Source: Spongospora subterranea (lineage: Eukaryota > Endomyxa > Phytomyxea > Plasmodiophorida > Plasmodiophoridae). Taken from it: DNA of 64,000 nt. The notes under the pieces are model-generated. The model saw only the letters and a program-made list of their open reading frames with translations. It was not told the DNA's origin and did no database searches. Each line of letters starts with the position of its first letter. Position 1 is the first letter of the stretch. The position numbers and the translations under genes are program-made. The DNA lies in contig OUQQ01000005.1 in NCBI GenBank assembly GCA_900404475.1, positions 36,512 through 100,511 of the forward strand, given 5' to 3'. Below, in pieces: positions 37,301 through 48,100 of this stretch.

Positions 37301-40300
37301 CCTATGGGTTGAGGTTCATTGCCCAAGTTTACTTGATTCGTCCAGTAATCCACCCGATCTGGTTAAGCTAGCCTTAGAGCCCACACTACTGCTTCTGGGT
37401 TTCTCTGCGGATTCTTGGACTGACGTCAGACGAACTCTACGCAAACCAGATTTTATCCCGTTGATCGTCAACGTATCACCGTCCGTATGTTTATTCGCAA
37501 AGTCCCTAATTGATGGTGCAGTTCAGCCCTGATTGTGTTCCCTATTCGACAAGGACAATAATTCAAGAACGCTACTTGAACAATCCTCTCTTTTCCTTTG
37601 AGGTTTGTCGTTGGACCTGTTATTACGCATAATGTATTGATAGTACTGAAGAATGTAAACCGAGCAAGTGTTGCATGTGGGCATTTGGTCAACTGGGTCG
37701 TTGCACAAGTTGAGTTCAGCGAACTCCTGCAGTCGATCGCTCCATTGCGCACGCAGGTAAAAATGAGGATAAACCGTTTTTCTCTATTTCATGATAGATT
37801 GGGTTGTTTAGTTAGAAGCGCTGGTTAAGGACGGCGATGTTTTAGCATGCAATCATAACGAGCTTTGCGCCACACTTACCGTCATGGAGACCAGAATTGA
37901 GACACTCAAAGAAGAATACGCAGACATGATTGCGTCTGTTCAAAAAATTAAGTCTGAGATTGATTGTGTCGAACTTCGATGCAGTCGCTCTGTCAAACTT
38001 AGTATGTCGTTTGGACGTGTTCAAACTGTAAATTTTAAATGCCGGTGTGTGCTGTTTGTTTTAGTCGAGGGATTAGGCTCAGAGAGAGTTCGATGGGAAA
38101 TCGCATCGGCCGAGGCCGAGGATGCCTTCGTTTCCCTGTTAGGGGATTCTATTATAGGGGCTCTGTTTGTGACGTATGCAGGGTATTATGAAGCTTCGGT
38201 GAGGTTGCAACTGTCGCAACGCTGGCATGAAGCGTGTTCGTTCCCTATTCGTAGCGAGTTATCGCCAGCTCAAGTATTCACTGTTGGATTCCTTTGATTT
38301 TAGGTCGTTAACAGTTACATGACGACAGGTGCTTTCAAGCGAGTATCAACGTCAAAAATGGGCAAATTGTGGCCTTACTGTAGATGATAATGCCCTCAGT
38401 AATGTTGTAATTCTGGAACACTGCTTACGATATCCTTTATTGATCGATCCAGCTGGGCAAGCTCACAAACTTATTCAAAACAAGTCGGTTCACGTCCAAC
38501 GCTAAAGCTCGAATTAACGGCTGTATCATTATAGATTCAATAATTTCGTTAAGAGCAGGTTCTCCAGCCACACTTTCCTCAAAACGCTTACTAATTGCTT
38601 GCGGTTCGGCAATCCGCTTGTTATCGAAGATGTTGAGGTCAGAAAAAATCGGCCATTTTTTGTCCTCGGTGACTAACGACAAGTCCAGCATATAGACCCG
38701 ATATTGAACCCTATACTAAATCGAGAACTTCACCAATTTGATGGCCGCAAAACCGTCAGAATTGGAGATAAAGACATTGATGTGTCTCCAAGGTTCTATC
38801 TAATTATGACAACCAGAGATCCCAACGCCAGATTCACTCCTGGTCGTCTCGCTCTGCGTGTTGCGAATATAACGTTCTTACTTAGTTGTTGTGTTTCAGA
38901 CCTCTGCTCTCGCGTTACCTTCATCAATATCAGTGTAACCCATGGAACAATCTCCAGCCGGTTTTCGTATGCTATTCAGGTTGTCCGATTTTCACATTGC
39001 TTCCGATCCGCTAAATCCTGGCAGGAAATTTTGACCCCCTCAGTGCTACGTAAGCGCCTTGATCTAGAGACCCAGCAATACGATACACAAAATTCAGTTT
39101 TCTCCCTCGAACAAAATTTACTAGATCTGTTGAGTAATTCAGCTGAGGGTTGCGGTTTGTTAGATGATCCGTCGCTCTTACAAACACTTGAAAACATTCA
39201 ACTCCAGACCTTTCAAATGTCAAATGGTAAAAATAGTTTCTTGGTTTCTCAAATTTCAGTGTTGATTTTTGACAGAACTTGACAAGATTCAATCCTTGCT
39301 TCGCGAAATGAAAGCAAACAGCGACAAATTCATTGCAATTAGCAAGTTTTTTGCCGATTTTTATTTCCTTCTACAAAACATGAACTCGTCAGTGAAGGGC
39401 TCTTTATGTTGCTGTACTTGCTTATTTTTTTTTCAGAATATCTTCTTTTTATCAATTTTCGGTGGAGGGTGTTCTCACCTTAATCCGCGAATCGCTTTCC
39501 GGGTTTCAGGAAAAGTTGGACGACATCTCTGCGATCATCAAGTTCTCAGGATTGTCGGCCTTCTCAGCTTATTCGCCATCACTATTCAGCAAAGACAAGC
39601 TTGTCTTTGCGTTCGCACTCTGTTTGATAATCAGTTCCTCCGACGCTCAACGGGTGCTTGAGGCTACGGTAAACAATAGCACACTATGTGGATCTACGAA
39701 CGCTGAGTCGTCTTTGTCAGAAAATACTGTCAGAGCATAGTCAAAATGAAAAGCGTCTTGCAGCATTATTCCAGTTTCCAAAATATTCATGTTTACAAGA
39801 GAACCGGAACGTTTCTTTTGATTTCTGTGGAAAGAAGGACCAATTTGACTTGTTAGATAGAGTTATTATCTCAATTGTTTCTGATCCCCACTTCATTGGT
39901 TCCTCGATTACCGACTATGCATCCAAAGTATTGGGTCTGTTTATCGTAGTTATTGAGTAATCAAGTCGGTTTGAATTTTTGTCAGGTCGATCACTATTCG
40001 ATGAAAATGACTTGGCCATCACGTCACGAGCAAGCCTCTGGCTGTGCAGCCAAGGAACCGACGTACTTTCGAAAGTAAAAAGGGTGGCAGGTGCCAAAAC
40101 TCTCCGGGTTGTTGTTCTTGGCTCCACTGACTCGTATCGATTGGCCCTGGACGAGCTGAAAACTGTAAGCGTACACCCAGACGTTTACCTGCATTTGCTG
40201 CTCATGGATGTTGTAGGATAGCGGCTGCTTACTTCTTTGCAATATCCATCTGGGCTCGCCCAAATGGCTTTCTCTGCTTGAATCGGCTATTCATGATGCC

Positions 40301-42362
40301 AAGCAAATCCAAGTGGTGTTATCCTCGCAACTTGGCTCGTCTTACGAATTGCCTGTACTATCTTACAAAAGGCTGTGATCGGTTCTGATAATTTTTCATC
40401 GTTCAGTTGACGTTAATACGTCTATGTGCCTTGCGCATCGTGGAGACTTCACCCTCACAAGCTCTGCAGCAAGCTTGGACCGCCATCGATAAGAACCGCT
40501 GCGATAATCCTCCTATTTATCGTGCTCGACTTCATTTCTTATGTGCATGGCTGCATTCTCAGGTTAGAGGGAATGTTGACCCATCTCATTGTTGCAATGT
40601 CTAATTCAAAAGTTGTAGCTATTAGAGCGGACACATTACATGCCTGTCGGTTGGACACGAGATTATGCATTTTCCTCCGTCGATATGGAATGCGCCATTA
40701 AAATTGTTGACCATGTTGTTGGAACATCGTCTTCAGTCAGCAGTGATCAGTTCAACGCAATACGATCGCTTATATATGTCTTTGCATACGGTACGTTACT
40801 GTGGGCTCAATCACTTTTAGATCGCCACAACTTTGTCTAGGCGGGCGTGTTGATACTGTCAATGATCAACGATGCTTACGTTCTGTAATCGACAACGTTT
40901 TCAATGACCAGGTAGATCATCATGTTTGAATGTTTCCTTGTCTTGGACTGACGGACATCTAAACAGATCTTCAACGCCGACTTTCTGCTGTTTCCGTCTT
41001 CAAGTGGCAACATCCAGCCCCCGACTCTTGCAAGCACCATATATTACGACGATTTTTCTGCCCTGATACCGACATTATCACATGCCTCTTCCAACCCGTC
41101 AATACTGGGTTTGCCGAAAGATTCGACTAAACTAATATCAGCCCAATTTGGTCGAAACATCACCTCTCAAATTCTTATCCTGTACAATCCCGACAATGTA
41201 TATTCCAAATTCCTGTCGATTTTTGTTTTCAAAAACCTGATCATTGACTAGGACTCTCTGGCCCGACCTTCCAAAGGGGATTGGAAGTCTGTTCTTTCTC
41301 AAGTTGTCTCCGAGTGCCTGTCGCAGATATCAATTGCACAAGAACAACTACGCAATCTAACAGCAGATGGTACGGCCAGTTCTTGCATGTTTCAGAAAAT
41401 TCAGTTATTACTGAGTTCAGGGTCAAAATCGGATGGTTTCATGAACACGTATGTCCGTCGTGAACGCGTTCTTTGGGAAGCCCTTGTTACTGGTATTGCC
41501 GAGGACCTAGAATTTGTCGCCAACAGCCTTAAAGAGGGCGTAAAGCCTTGTTTCAGAAGCATCACTCTTGTAAGATTAATAGCGTTGGGGATTCGCTCCC
41601 AGGTACATTGCCCATTCAGAAAGCAGATATCGTTTCTCCGGCGAAACCAGATTCCACCGCAATGGCTGGATCTTTATCAACAGGATTCAAGAGAACATCT
41701 GACTCCGTTGGCATACTCCAAGCATGTCAGGTCTCGTGTCAGCAGTGCCGCTCACATTTCCTGTTCATGGCCTTCGGAGCTTGCTGTTCCTCTAGGTATT
41801 TGGTTTCACCTGTGTTTGCTAATACCGTAATCGTTTCCATCAAGGCACCGGGTTTCTGGATCCTGTTTCGTACATATGCAGCGCCAAGCAAGAAGTGTCG
41901 TCATTGCAGAAGTGGCCTCTCGATAAAATGTGTCTGCATATTGATCTCCTGTTTTCCCAACCACAGGCAAGTGAAAATCACTTCTCTAAATGTTTGGTTT
42001 AATCGCAGTAGACTACAGGGTCAACGCTCATGCGATTCGAGTTTTTACGTTCAAAATGTCACTCTATGCGGTGCCTCATGGGACATTGATCAAGGTCAAC
42101 TTTATACTGATGAAGGTCCCTGCGAGGTATTGTTGTTCACGCGAGATGTGGAGCATGCAATTGCTGATGGTAACAATTGCGTTAGAATACGATCCCTTTT
42201 GCAGTTTTCTTCTGGTCGCTCGACAAAGGAGTTGGCGAATCAATTCCTATATATTCCGGACTTGACCGTACTAGGCATCTCTGTGACATTTCTCTTCCAT
42301 CTTCGGGAACTTCTCTCGCCAGAAGGGGAGTTGCCATAATTATAAATTCAAACGACCAATGA
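25398..42362 (+). CDS. DYNC2H1: Cytoplasmic dynein-2 heavy chain (retrograde IFT motor)
   Basis: A multi-exon gene with dozens of introns of about 50 bp (not all resolved). The start is taken as the ATG at 25398 ([12 protein letters not shown]), which aligns with the DYNC2H1 N-terminus. Landmarks: tail (26.4-30.9 kb); AAA1 with GPAG|TGKTET split by an intron at 31755-31805, then [19 protein letters not shown] and [12 protein letters not shown] (~31978-32012); [30 protein letters not shown]2 GAAGSGKS (~33024-33047); AAA3 GPPGSGKS (~34398); AAA4 GSSGSGK across the intron at ~35825; stalk and MTBD (36.9-38.0 kb); AAA5 [11 protein letters not shown]...NRELHQF (~38.6-38.8 kb). The C-terminus ends [14 protein letters not shown]...NDQ with the last stop at 42360-42362. 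The paired [17 protein letters not shown] wording separates it from dynein-1 and axonemal chains. It returns IFT trains along flagella. Confidence 0.94.
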
Positions 42363-42438
42363 AAAAATACATCAGTTATATTACGCATAAAGATAGTTGT
42401 TGTTTTATGAAACAATCACCAAATGCAAAACCGTGGAG

Positions 42439-42993
42439 CTAATGCCGTTGGTGCTGCATGACCATCTTTTGAACATGGGGATGATATTGGAAAGCTTGAT
42501 TTGTAGGAATGTTCAGGATTTGCTTCAGCGTATCCCTAATGCTAGTTATAACGTCTTTGTCGTTCGCAGATCGATTCCAGACTGAAAGCAGGTCTTCGTG
42601 AGTCTTGACACTGACAACGACGCCGCAAATCTCGTCGCCAACTCTGAACTGGTCGCCCAAAACTGCCAATATAACGTCTTCAAAGCACCTAGATGATACT
42701 CCTTTCTTCAGATGGACCTCCCATTTTCCACCATTCTGATTGTGCTCATCCTCCCAAATCGGACGGATCGATTGCTTGAACATTTGAAAATCGCAATTGA
42801 AACTGATCGATGACGGCCTCAGCATCCAACTGTAATGGCGCCAAAAATCTTCCACCGTCGCGAAACTTGCCAATTGGACCAGCTGTGATGGATACGCCTG
42901 GGCGAATAACGAAGACGTCCTTGGTGCAACCCACATGGTATATGGCACCTTTAGCGGATGCGTGACACCTTCGGGAACATCCAACGACGACAT
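42439..42993 (-). CDS. EIF4E2: eIF4E2 / 4EHP-class cap-binding protein
   Basis: A single-exon frame of 184 aa from the ATG at 42993. It matches class II eIF4E: HPLKVPYTMW at the start, the TVEDFWRHYSWM helix, FKQSIRPIWEDE, NGGKWEVHLKKG, VSSRCFEDVILAVLGDQF, EICGVVVSV, and RIRDTLKQ-like TSIRDTLKQILNIP. The cap-stacking Trp of WEDE is kept. The first two class I tryptophans (W43 and W56 in human eIF4E) appear replaced by Tyr (PYTMW and AYPS), as in 4EHP. The family binds m7G caps without recruiting eIF4G and represses translation. It is convergent with dynein-2 (76 bp). The N-terminus is short, and a 5' exon reading MNPQKPTAIDAQF at 43198-43067 is possible but its phase did not fit. Confidence 0.93.
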   Translation of the reverse strand: MSSLDVPEGVTHPLKVPYTMWVAPRTSSLFAQAYPSQLVQLASFATVEDFWRHYSWMLRPSSISFNCDFQMFKQSIRPIWEDEHNQNGGKWEVHLKKGVSSRCFEDVILAVLGDQFRVGDEICGVVVSVKTHEDLLSVWNRSANDKDVITSIRDTLKQILNIPTNQAFQYHPHVQKMVMQHQRH

Positions 42994-43822
42994 TCCGATG
43001 ACAGCCCTGGGAATAACGGGGGAAATTTATCTATGTTGTATTTAGCTGAATTCTATCTGCGTTTACCGATCCTGTGATTATTATCAGGAAGGTCAGATCA
43101 AATTCCCACAGCGCATTATTTTCAATCTTCCAAACAGCAATCTCGCCGCGCAATTTGTGAAACTGCGCGTCGATCGCAGTTGGTTTTTGTGGATTCATTT
43201 GCGCATTGTTCCGCAACGTGTGTACACTGTACACGCCATGACAGATGAACCACGATTTAGAACCACAATAAGATTTAGTCCGTAATGGCGAGTGCTGGGG
43301 CGCTCGAATGCAATGATTATTCCAGGGACCTAACCATGTATAGTATATCGGCCGATATCAAGGCCCTGGCAGATGAAGGCGTTAGGTCGTTTCTCGAGCG
43401 CCGTCGTTCAATTGAGCGACCTGATGTTGTGCTTTCGACGCCTTCATCTGCCAGGGGCTTGATATCGGCCGAATACTATGCACAGTTTGAGTACTTTCGA
43501 ATTGCCACCATAACCATAACACCCTCCATTGCGGACTAATATCGATTGTGATTCTTTTTTGGTTTCACCGTGGTTCTTGTTCTTCACAGGATTCCACCTA
43601 TCCAAGTTCAAACGGCAGGTTGTTGTTACACCACTCAAGCTTGCCATGGTAATTGCTCAGTGATGCAAGTGGGGTTCTGTGACGCCACGCCCGTCCAATT
43701 GCCAGTCCATGGTATTGAGCCCTGCCTCTGATATTACAGCTGCTACACTGTGCTGCTCCAACACTGTGGCGGCTCTTTTCATTGTACTCGGCTCATTCGG
43801 TTATTGCTTGGTGATTGGTCAA
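42994..43822. other. Divergent intergenic region, EIF4E2 / AOX
   Basis: It contains the GTGTAC-ACT-GTACAC palindrome at 43220-43234 and the long hairpin at 43340-43479 (separate entry). A minus-strand frame at 43031-43234 could be an upstream ORF of EIF4E2. A plus frame at 43285-43539 is probably only the hairpin being open by chance. Confidence 0.5.
43340..43479. repeat. Long near-perfect inverted repeat (42-bp arms, 55-bp loop)
   Basis: The left arm 43340-43382 and right arm 43438-43479 are reverse complements, with one mismatch and one 1-nt indel in about 42 bp. The loop (43383-43437) itself carries AGGTCG...CGACCT. The left arm includes the 14-bp palindrome ATATCGGCCGATAT. It lies about 340 bp upstream of the AOX start codon. 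Confidence 0.9.
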
Positions 43823-45108
43823 ATGTTCAGAACTGTTCTACGATGTAGCACGCGCTCCCGATTGCTGCTTCACAATGACACATATCGTTGTCTGGCAGCC
43901 AGTCGACGAATGGCGTCTGGTGGCAGTGAACCTGAACAGGCAAAGGAGCGCGCTTATCACTGTAGGCAGGAACGCCATGTTCGATTGGCAACCGAATCAC
44001 CAATAGCTCAGGGATCAGTGAGGAAGCGGAATCTTTAATAGCTCGTGCTTATAATCGACACCGACCATTGGCAATCAGCGACGACTACGTGGGGAAAGCT
44101 TCGAAAATTTCCAATGCAGACCTGGAAGCATTGGAAGCACCGATGCATTACCCTCCGGTTGACCTGGTTGATAAGGCAGCTTTGGGTATGATGCGATTTC
44201 TTCGAAGATTCACCCATATGTTCTTTCGTGAGCGTTATGGGCATCATGCGGTAGTACTCGAAAGTAAACTCCTGTCAAAAGCTCTCCAATGTATTGATGT
44301 TTGAATTGCAACAGCTGTGGCTGCCGTTCCTGGTAATGCAATCGAAAAACAGCTGCTGTGAAATTGATATGCCCCTGCAAGGAATTGTTGGCAGTTTTCA
44401 TAGGCATCTTCGAAGCCTTCGCGGAATGCAACGCGACAACGGATGGATCAATCCTTTGCAAGAAGAGGCGGAGAACGAGCGCATGCACCTTCTGATTTGG
44501 ATGTTTATTTCGAGACCGTCCAAGATCGAACGAATGCTTGTTCTCGTTGCTCAATTCACATATCTCATCAGTTACTCGGCGCTGTATGCAATTTCTGGAC
44601 GAGCCGCTCATCGCTTAGTCGGATATCGTAAGATGTTGAGCTTAGCGAGAAAAAAACTGTCTCTTCACCATAGCTGTAGTTGAAGAAGAAGCTCACTTAG
44701 CGTATACTGCATATCTACATGCTGTCGACGATGGGAAGCTTGAGAATGTCGATGTGCCTGACTTTGCCAAACGATATTATAGTCTTCCGGATAGCGCTCG
44801 CTTGTGATTTGTTTGTTGAGTAATTTTGTCATAAACAACTGCTAACTAGAATGCGGATAGGCGAGATGTAATCTTACAAGTTCGAGCTGACGAGGTAAAC
44901 GGCGCATTTTGACACCAAAGTCGCTTTACTGAATAACGGGTCAGTGCATGCATAGAGATTTCAACCATCATTTAGCAGATAAATACTATGCCAAGAATAT
45001 TGATTCGTAAGTTTTGGAACATGTGTTTCCAATGAACTTGCTAATGCCTGTTTCAGTGAACCGACATTTATGAAAAAGGATCTGCGTAAAGACGGTACTC
45101 GCGTCTGA
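43823..45108 (+). CDS. AOX: Mitochondrial alternative oxidase
   Basis: Eight exons: 43823-43961, 44012-44263, 44315-44332 (18 nt), 44382-44627, 44674-44803, 44861-44894, 44945-45006, 45057-45108; 310 aa. The N-terminus MFRTVLRCSTRSRLLLHND is arginine-rich and free of acids until Asp, a typical mitochondrial presequence. Core motifs: PVDLVDKAALGMMRFLRRF, RYGHHAVVLE|T, VAAVPG (microexon), HLRSLRGMQRDNGW, EEAENERMHLL, EEEAHLAYTAYL and RADECMHRDFNH. All diiron ligands (LET Glu, NERMH Glu and His, EEEAH Glu, ADE..H Glu and His) are present. The enzyme oxidises ubiquinol with oxygen, bypassing complexes III and IV. It is convergent with the USP gene (58 bp between stops). Confidence 0.96.
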
Positions 45109-45166
45109 CCTGCCTAACCTGTCTCAGAAGTTTGAAAATTGTTTTAATTAAACTCAAATGGTTAAA

Positions 45167-48100
45167 TTATATATATTTAGTTGCCTTAGCACATATTTTC
45201 TTCCATACTGCATCGTTGGAGCGAAGCCATAGTGCGACGTGAGGATTGGTATGTGCTTCATTAAGTAGCCATGTCATGCAATCGGATAATAAAATCGCAT
45301 TTACCCTGCGTTGATCGAGACACAGATTCATTGTTTGTATCATCTCGAAGAGAACAGAATGCGCAAATCCAGCAGAAGCGATTTGGGATAGAACATCCAA
45401 ATGTAACATGTAGAACTTGCCACTGTTCCTCATCGAAGCAAAAGCTCGTTCTTTGAACTTCACTGCTATACCTTCTCCAAAGATGCGGCATAAACTTCCA
45501 GCGACAAAAGGAAATGCGGCGCCTAAAAAATAAACATCAACTTTGGACCGCAAAATCATATATAGCTACCAATGGTCGTCTCGCGGGTCGGTCGGGGTGC
45601 TAACGCAAAAACCCAAAGAGCATCGCACAGAAGGGGTTCCAGCCTTGACGGGTCTTTATCTGCGTTTATAGTAAAATCACACAACCGTTCCAGTATAACA
45701 GCAACATGATCAATCCAATGGCCTGCCCCGAAATAAGGTTAATTTCAAAAGCGCAGAGGAAACCACGCTTGCCTGCTGAACTCGACGACGAGTCAATAAC
45801 GATGTTTTTCATCACCACGACAGCGTCAGAAGCTAACAGCGATTCGCAATATCGCTCTAGGTAAGAAATTCCTTTGATAAGCAGCAGCAACTAAACCATT
45901 GAACAGGCGATTAGAGAATATGACTAGACTTGAGAAAAAAAGCAGACACGACCTCTTCGCATTGAGGGGAAACCCTTGAGAGTATCGCGTCGAAAAAATT
46001 CTTGGCGTCGATATAGTCGGGCGAATTACGAAATGCGCACAAGATGAGGTCAAGAATTGCTAAACGAGCTGCATGAGCAGGGCAGGTCACGAAAAACATT
46101 TCTATCCAAAGGGGATGCGACATTTTCTCGATGAACCAGGCGCATGCCGAAGGAGAGTTCTGAAGAATTTAGAAATCTATAAACTTAAGAGGCTCCTATG
46201 TACAGTACCTTTAGCATCTGTTGAATCAGCCAAAGCCAGTACGGAAACGACAACGGATCGTCCGAGCGTAAAATTACTTGCAGACAATAATTGGTAGCTA
46301 GCGAAATACAAGCTATAACGATTCACAAGTTTTAGAAACAGCAAACACAAAGAAAGGTGAACCCTATACCTGATTCCGATTCAACTGAGACGTTATCTCT
46401 CTCATCATGAAAATGTAACTGTGGCCAAGAATATTGGATGATATACCAAGCGAAGTTCATGAACCGCGAATCGAACAACCTACAAAGTTTGTTGAGCCAA
46501 ACACATCAGAAACGGGGATCTTACTGTTGATCGCGGCAGAAAGCAATATTGGAGGTCGTGACTTCTGCAAAACAATCAACAGAGATGACAGGAAGCTCCT
46601 AATGAAACATTATGAATTATCTCCAGAACTGAAAAAAAACGTACCATAAGACTTGCGTATCGTCCATTGTTGCGCGTAACGACCGAAGTTGAATGTTCTC
46701 CCAGAACTTTGTGCACCCGCTCGTAGAAGAGGAGATACGCACTAGGAAGCATGCTGTTCCCACCAAAGCATTGATCAGGGATCTCAGACAAGTCGAATGG
46801 TGAAACCGATGTGTCGTTGAACTGAAACCACGAACCACCACTTTGCACCCCTGCATCAAAAAATGTCGTACAAATCTGCTATTGCAAAACAATGATACCG
46901 AAGGCAAAGTAGTGACCAGCGTCCGCAACGCCAGTATGGACTAAAATACCAACCAATCTGTACATATACAATCGATCGCAATCTGACCCTTCGTCTTCGG
47001 CGCGGTCAAACTCGTTGTCCAAAAATGGCGCCATAGAAAATTCCATGGGAAATTCGAAGCGGCTATTCTATATACAGCAAATTTTAATGGCATTCATTCT
47101 GATTAGAAACATTCATACAATCTTGATTTTTTGCAACAAATCGAAATCATATTCGAATCTTTTCAAATGGAAGATGAGGTGGTTAGGGAGGGCTGAAGCT
47201 TTGAAGCAGACCCTCTTCACTGCCGGCACCTGAAAAAGTTGTATCAACTGTTGCTCTTCGTCGCACGCATCGTTGAATACCTTTTTGTCGCAATGTTCAC
47301 ACTTCCACTTGTTGTCTCCGTCAAGCTGTTCGCCTTCAACAAACAAAGACAATGCGGACAAGAGATCACTCTTATTGACAACCGTCAGCGATACCATGAA
47401 GAATGACTCACTGCGTTCACTGCGATGAGGGCATTCTCCAGAGATCATCTGATTAACCAACACCCCAACTACAGTATCCATCAGTGCATCAATCCGCCAC
47501 GATCCAATTACAATACCAAAGCCCCATAGTTTCTTGCGCGAAGACTCTGGCTCAGTTGAAGTTGATACCAATTTATCGAACAAATGATTGGCAAATTCAT
47601 GAACGTCTTGCTGTTCTTGTAAAACAAATGGTTCGCCGTTCAAGTCGCGGATGGATTGACAAAAGCCAAGACAGTCATGCCACTTCCTATGTGATGCCAT
47701 CAAATGACAAAAAAGCACTTGAATCTGGAAAAGAAGCTGTACAATGATAAATCAGTTAAATAGATGACAAAAAAAAACCCTGTATACGCTGCTTGAATCA
47801 CAACACTGCTCAGCAAGAACTCCTTCCCGAAAGGAATTAGTTGCAAATAGTAGTTGAATTAGAGAATTCATGTAGCATGTTGATCCTTGATTCTGGATAA
47901 TGCCGTAAAGATTAAAACTTGCAATAAAATCGGTATAGCATTTCGAATGTGACCTTGAGACCAACAGGAGTATCTGGAACCCTTTGCATCTGAGCAGGAT
48001 GATAGCCGAATCCATATGACGGAGGTTGAGCACTGCTTAATTCCGGCAGATCGCACAGCAATTTTGCCAAACATGTTGACTATTGCCCATTTCAATAAGC

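Noticed and set aside
38437..38691. 84-codon minus-strand frame inside dynein-2
   Set aside because: The plus strand encodes the AAA5 region ([11 protein letters not shown]) with a splice site; the minus frame is a shadow.
43285..43539. 84-codon plus frame across the hairpin, as a gene
   Set aside because: It is built largely from the inverted-repeat arms. The AOX start at 43823 has a better N-terminus and the frame does not join it.
44210..44611. 133-codon minus-strand frame
   Set aside because: Antisense to the conserved AOX core exons.
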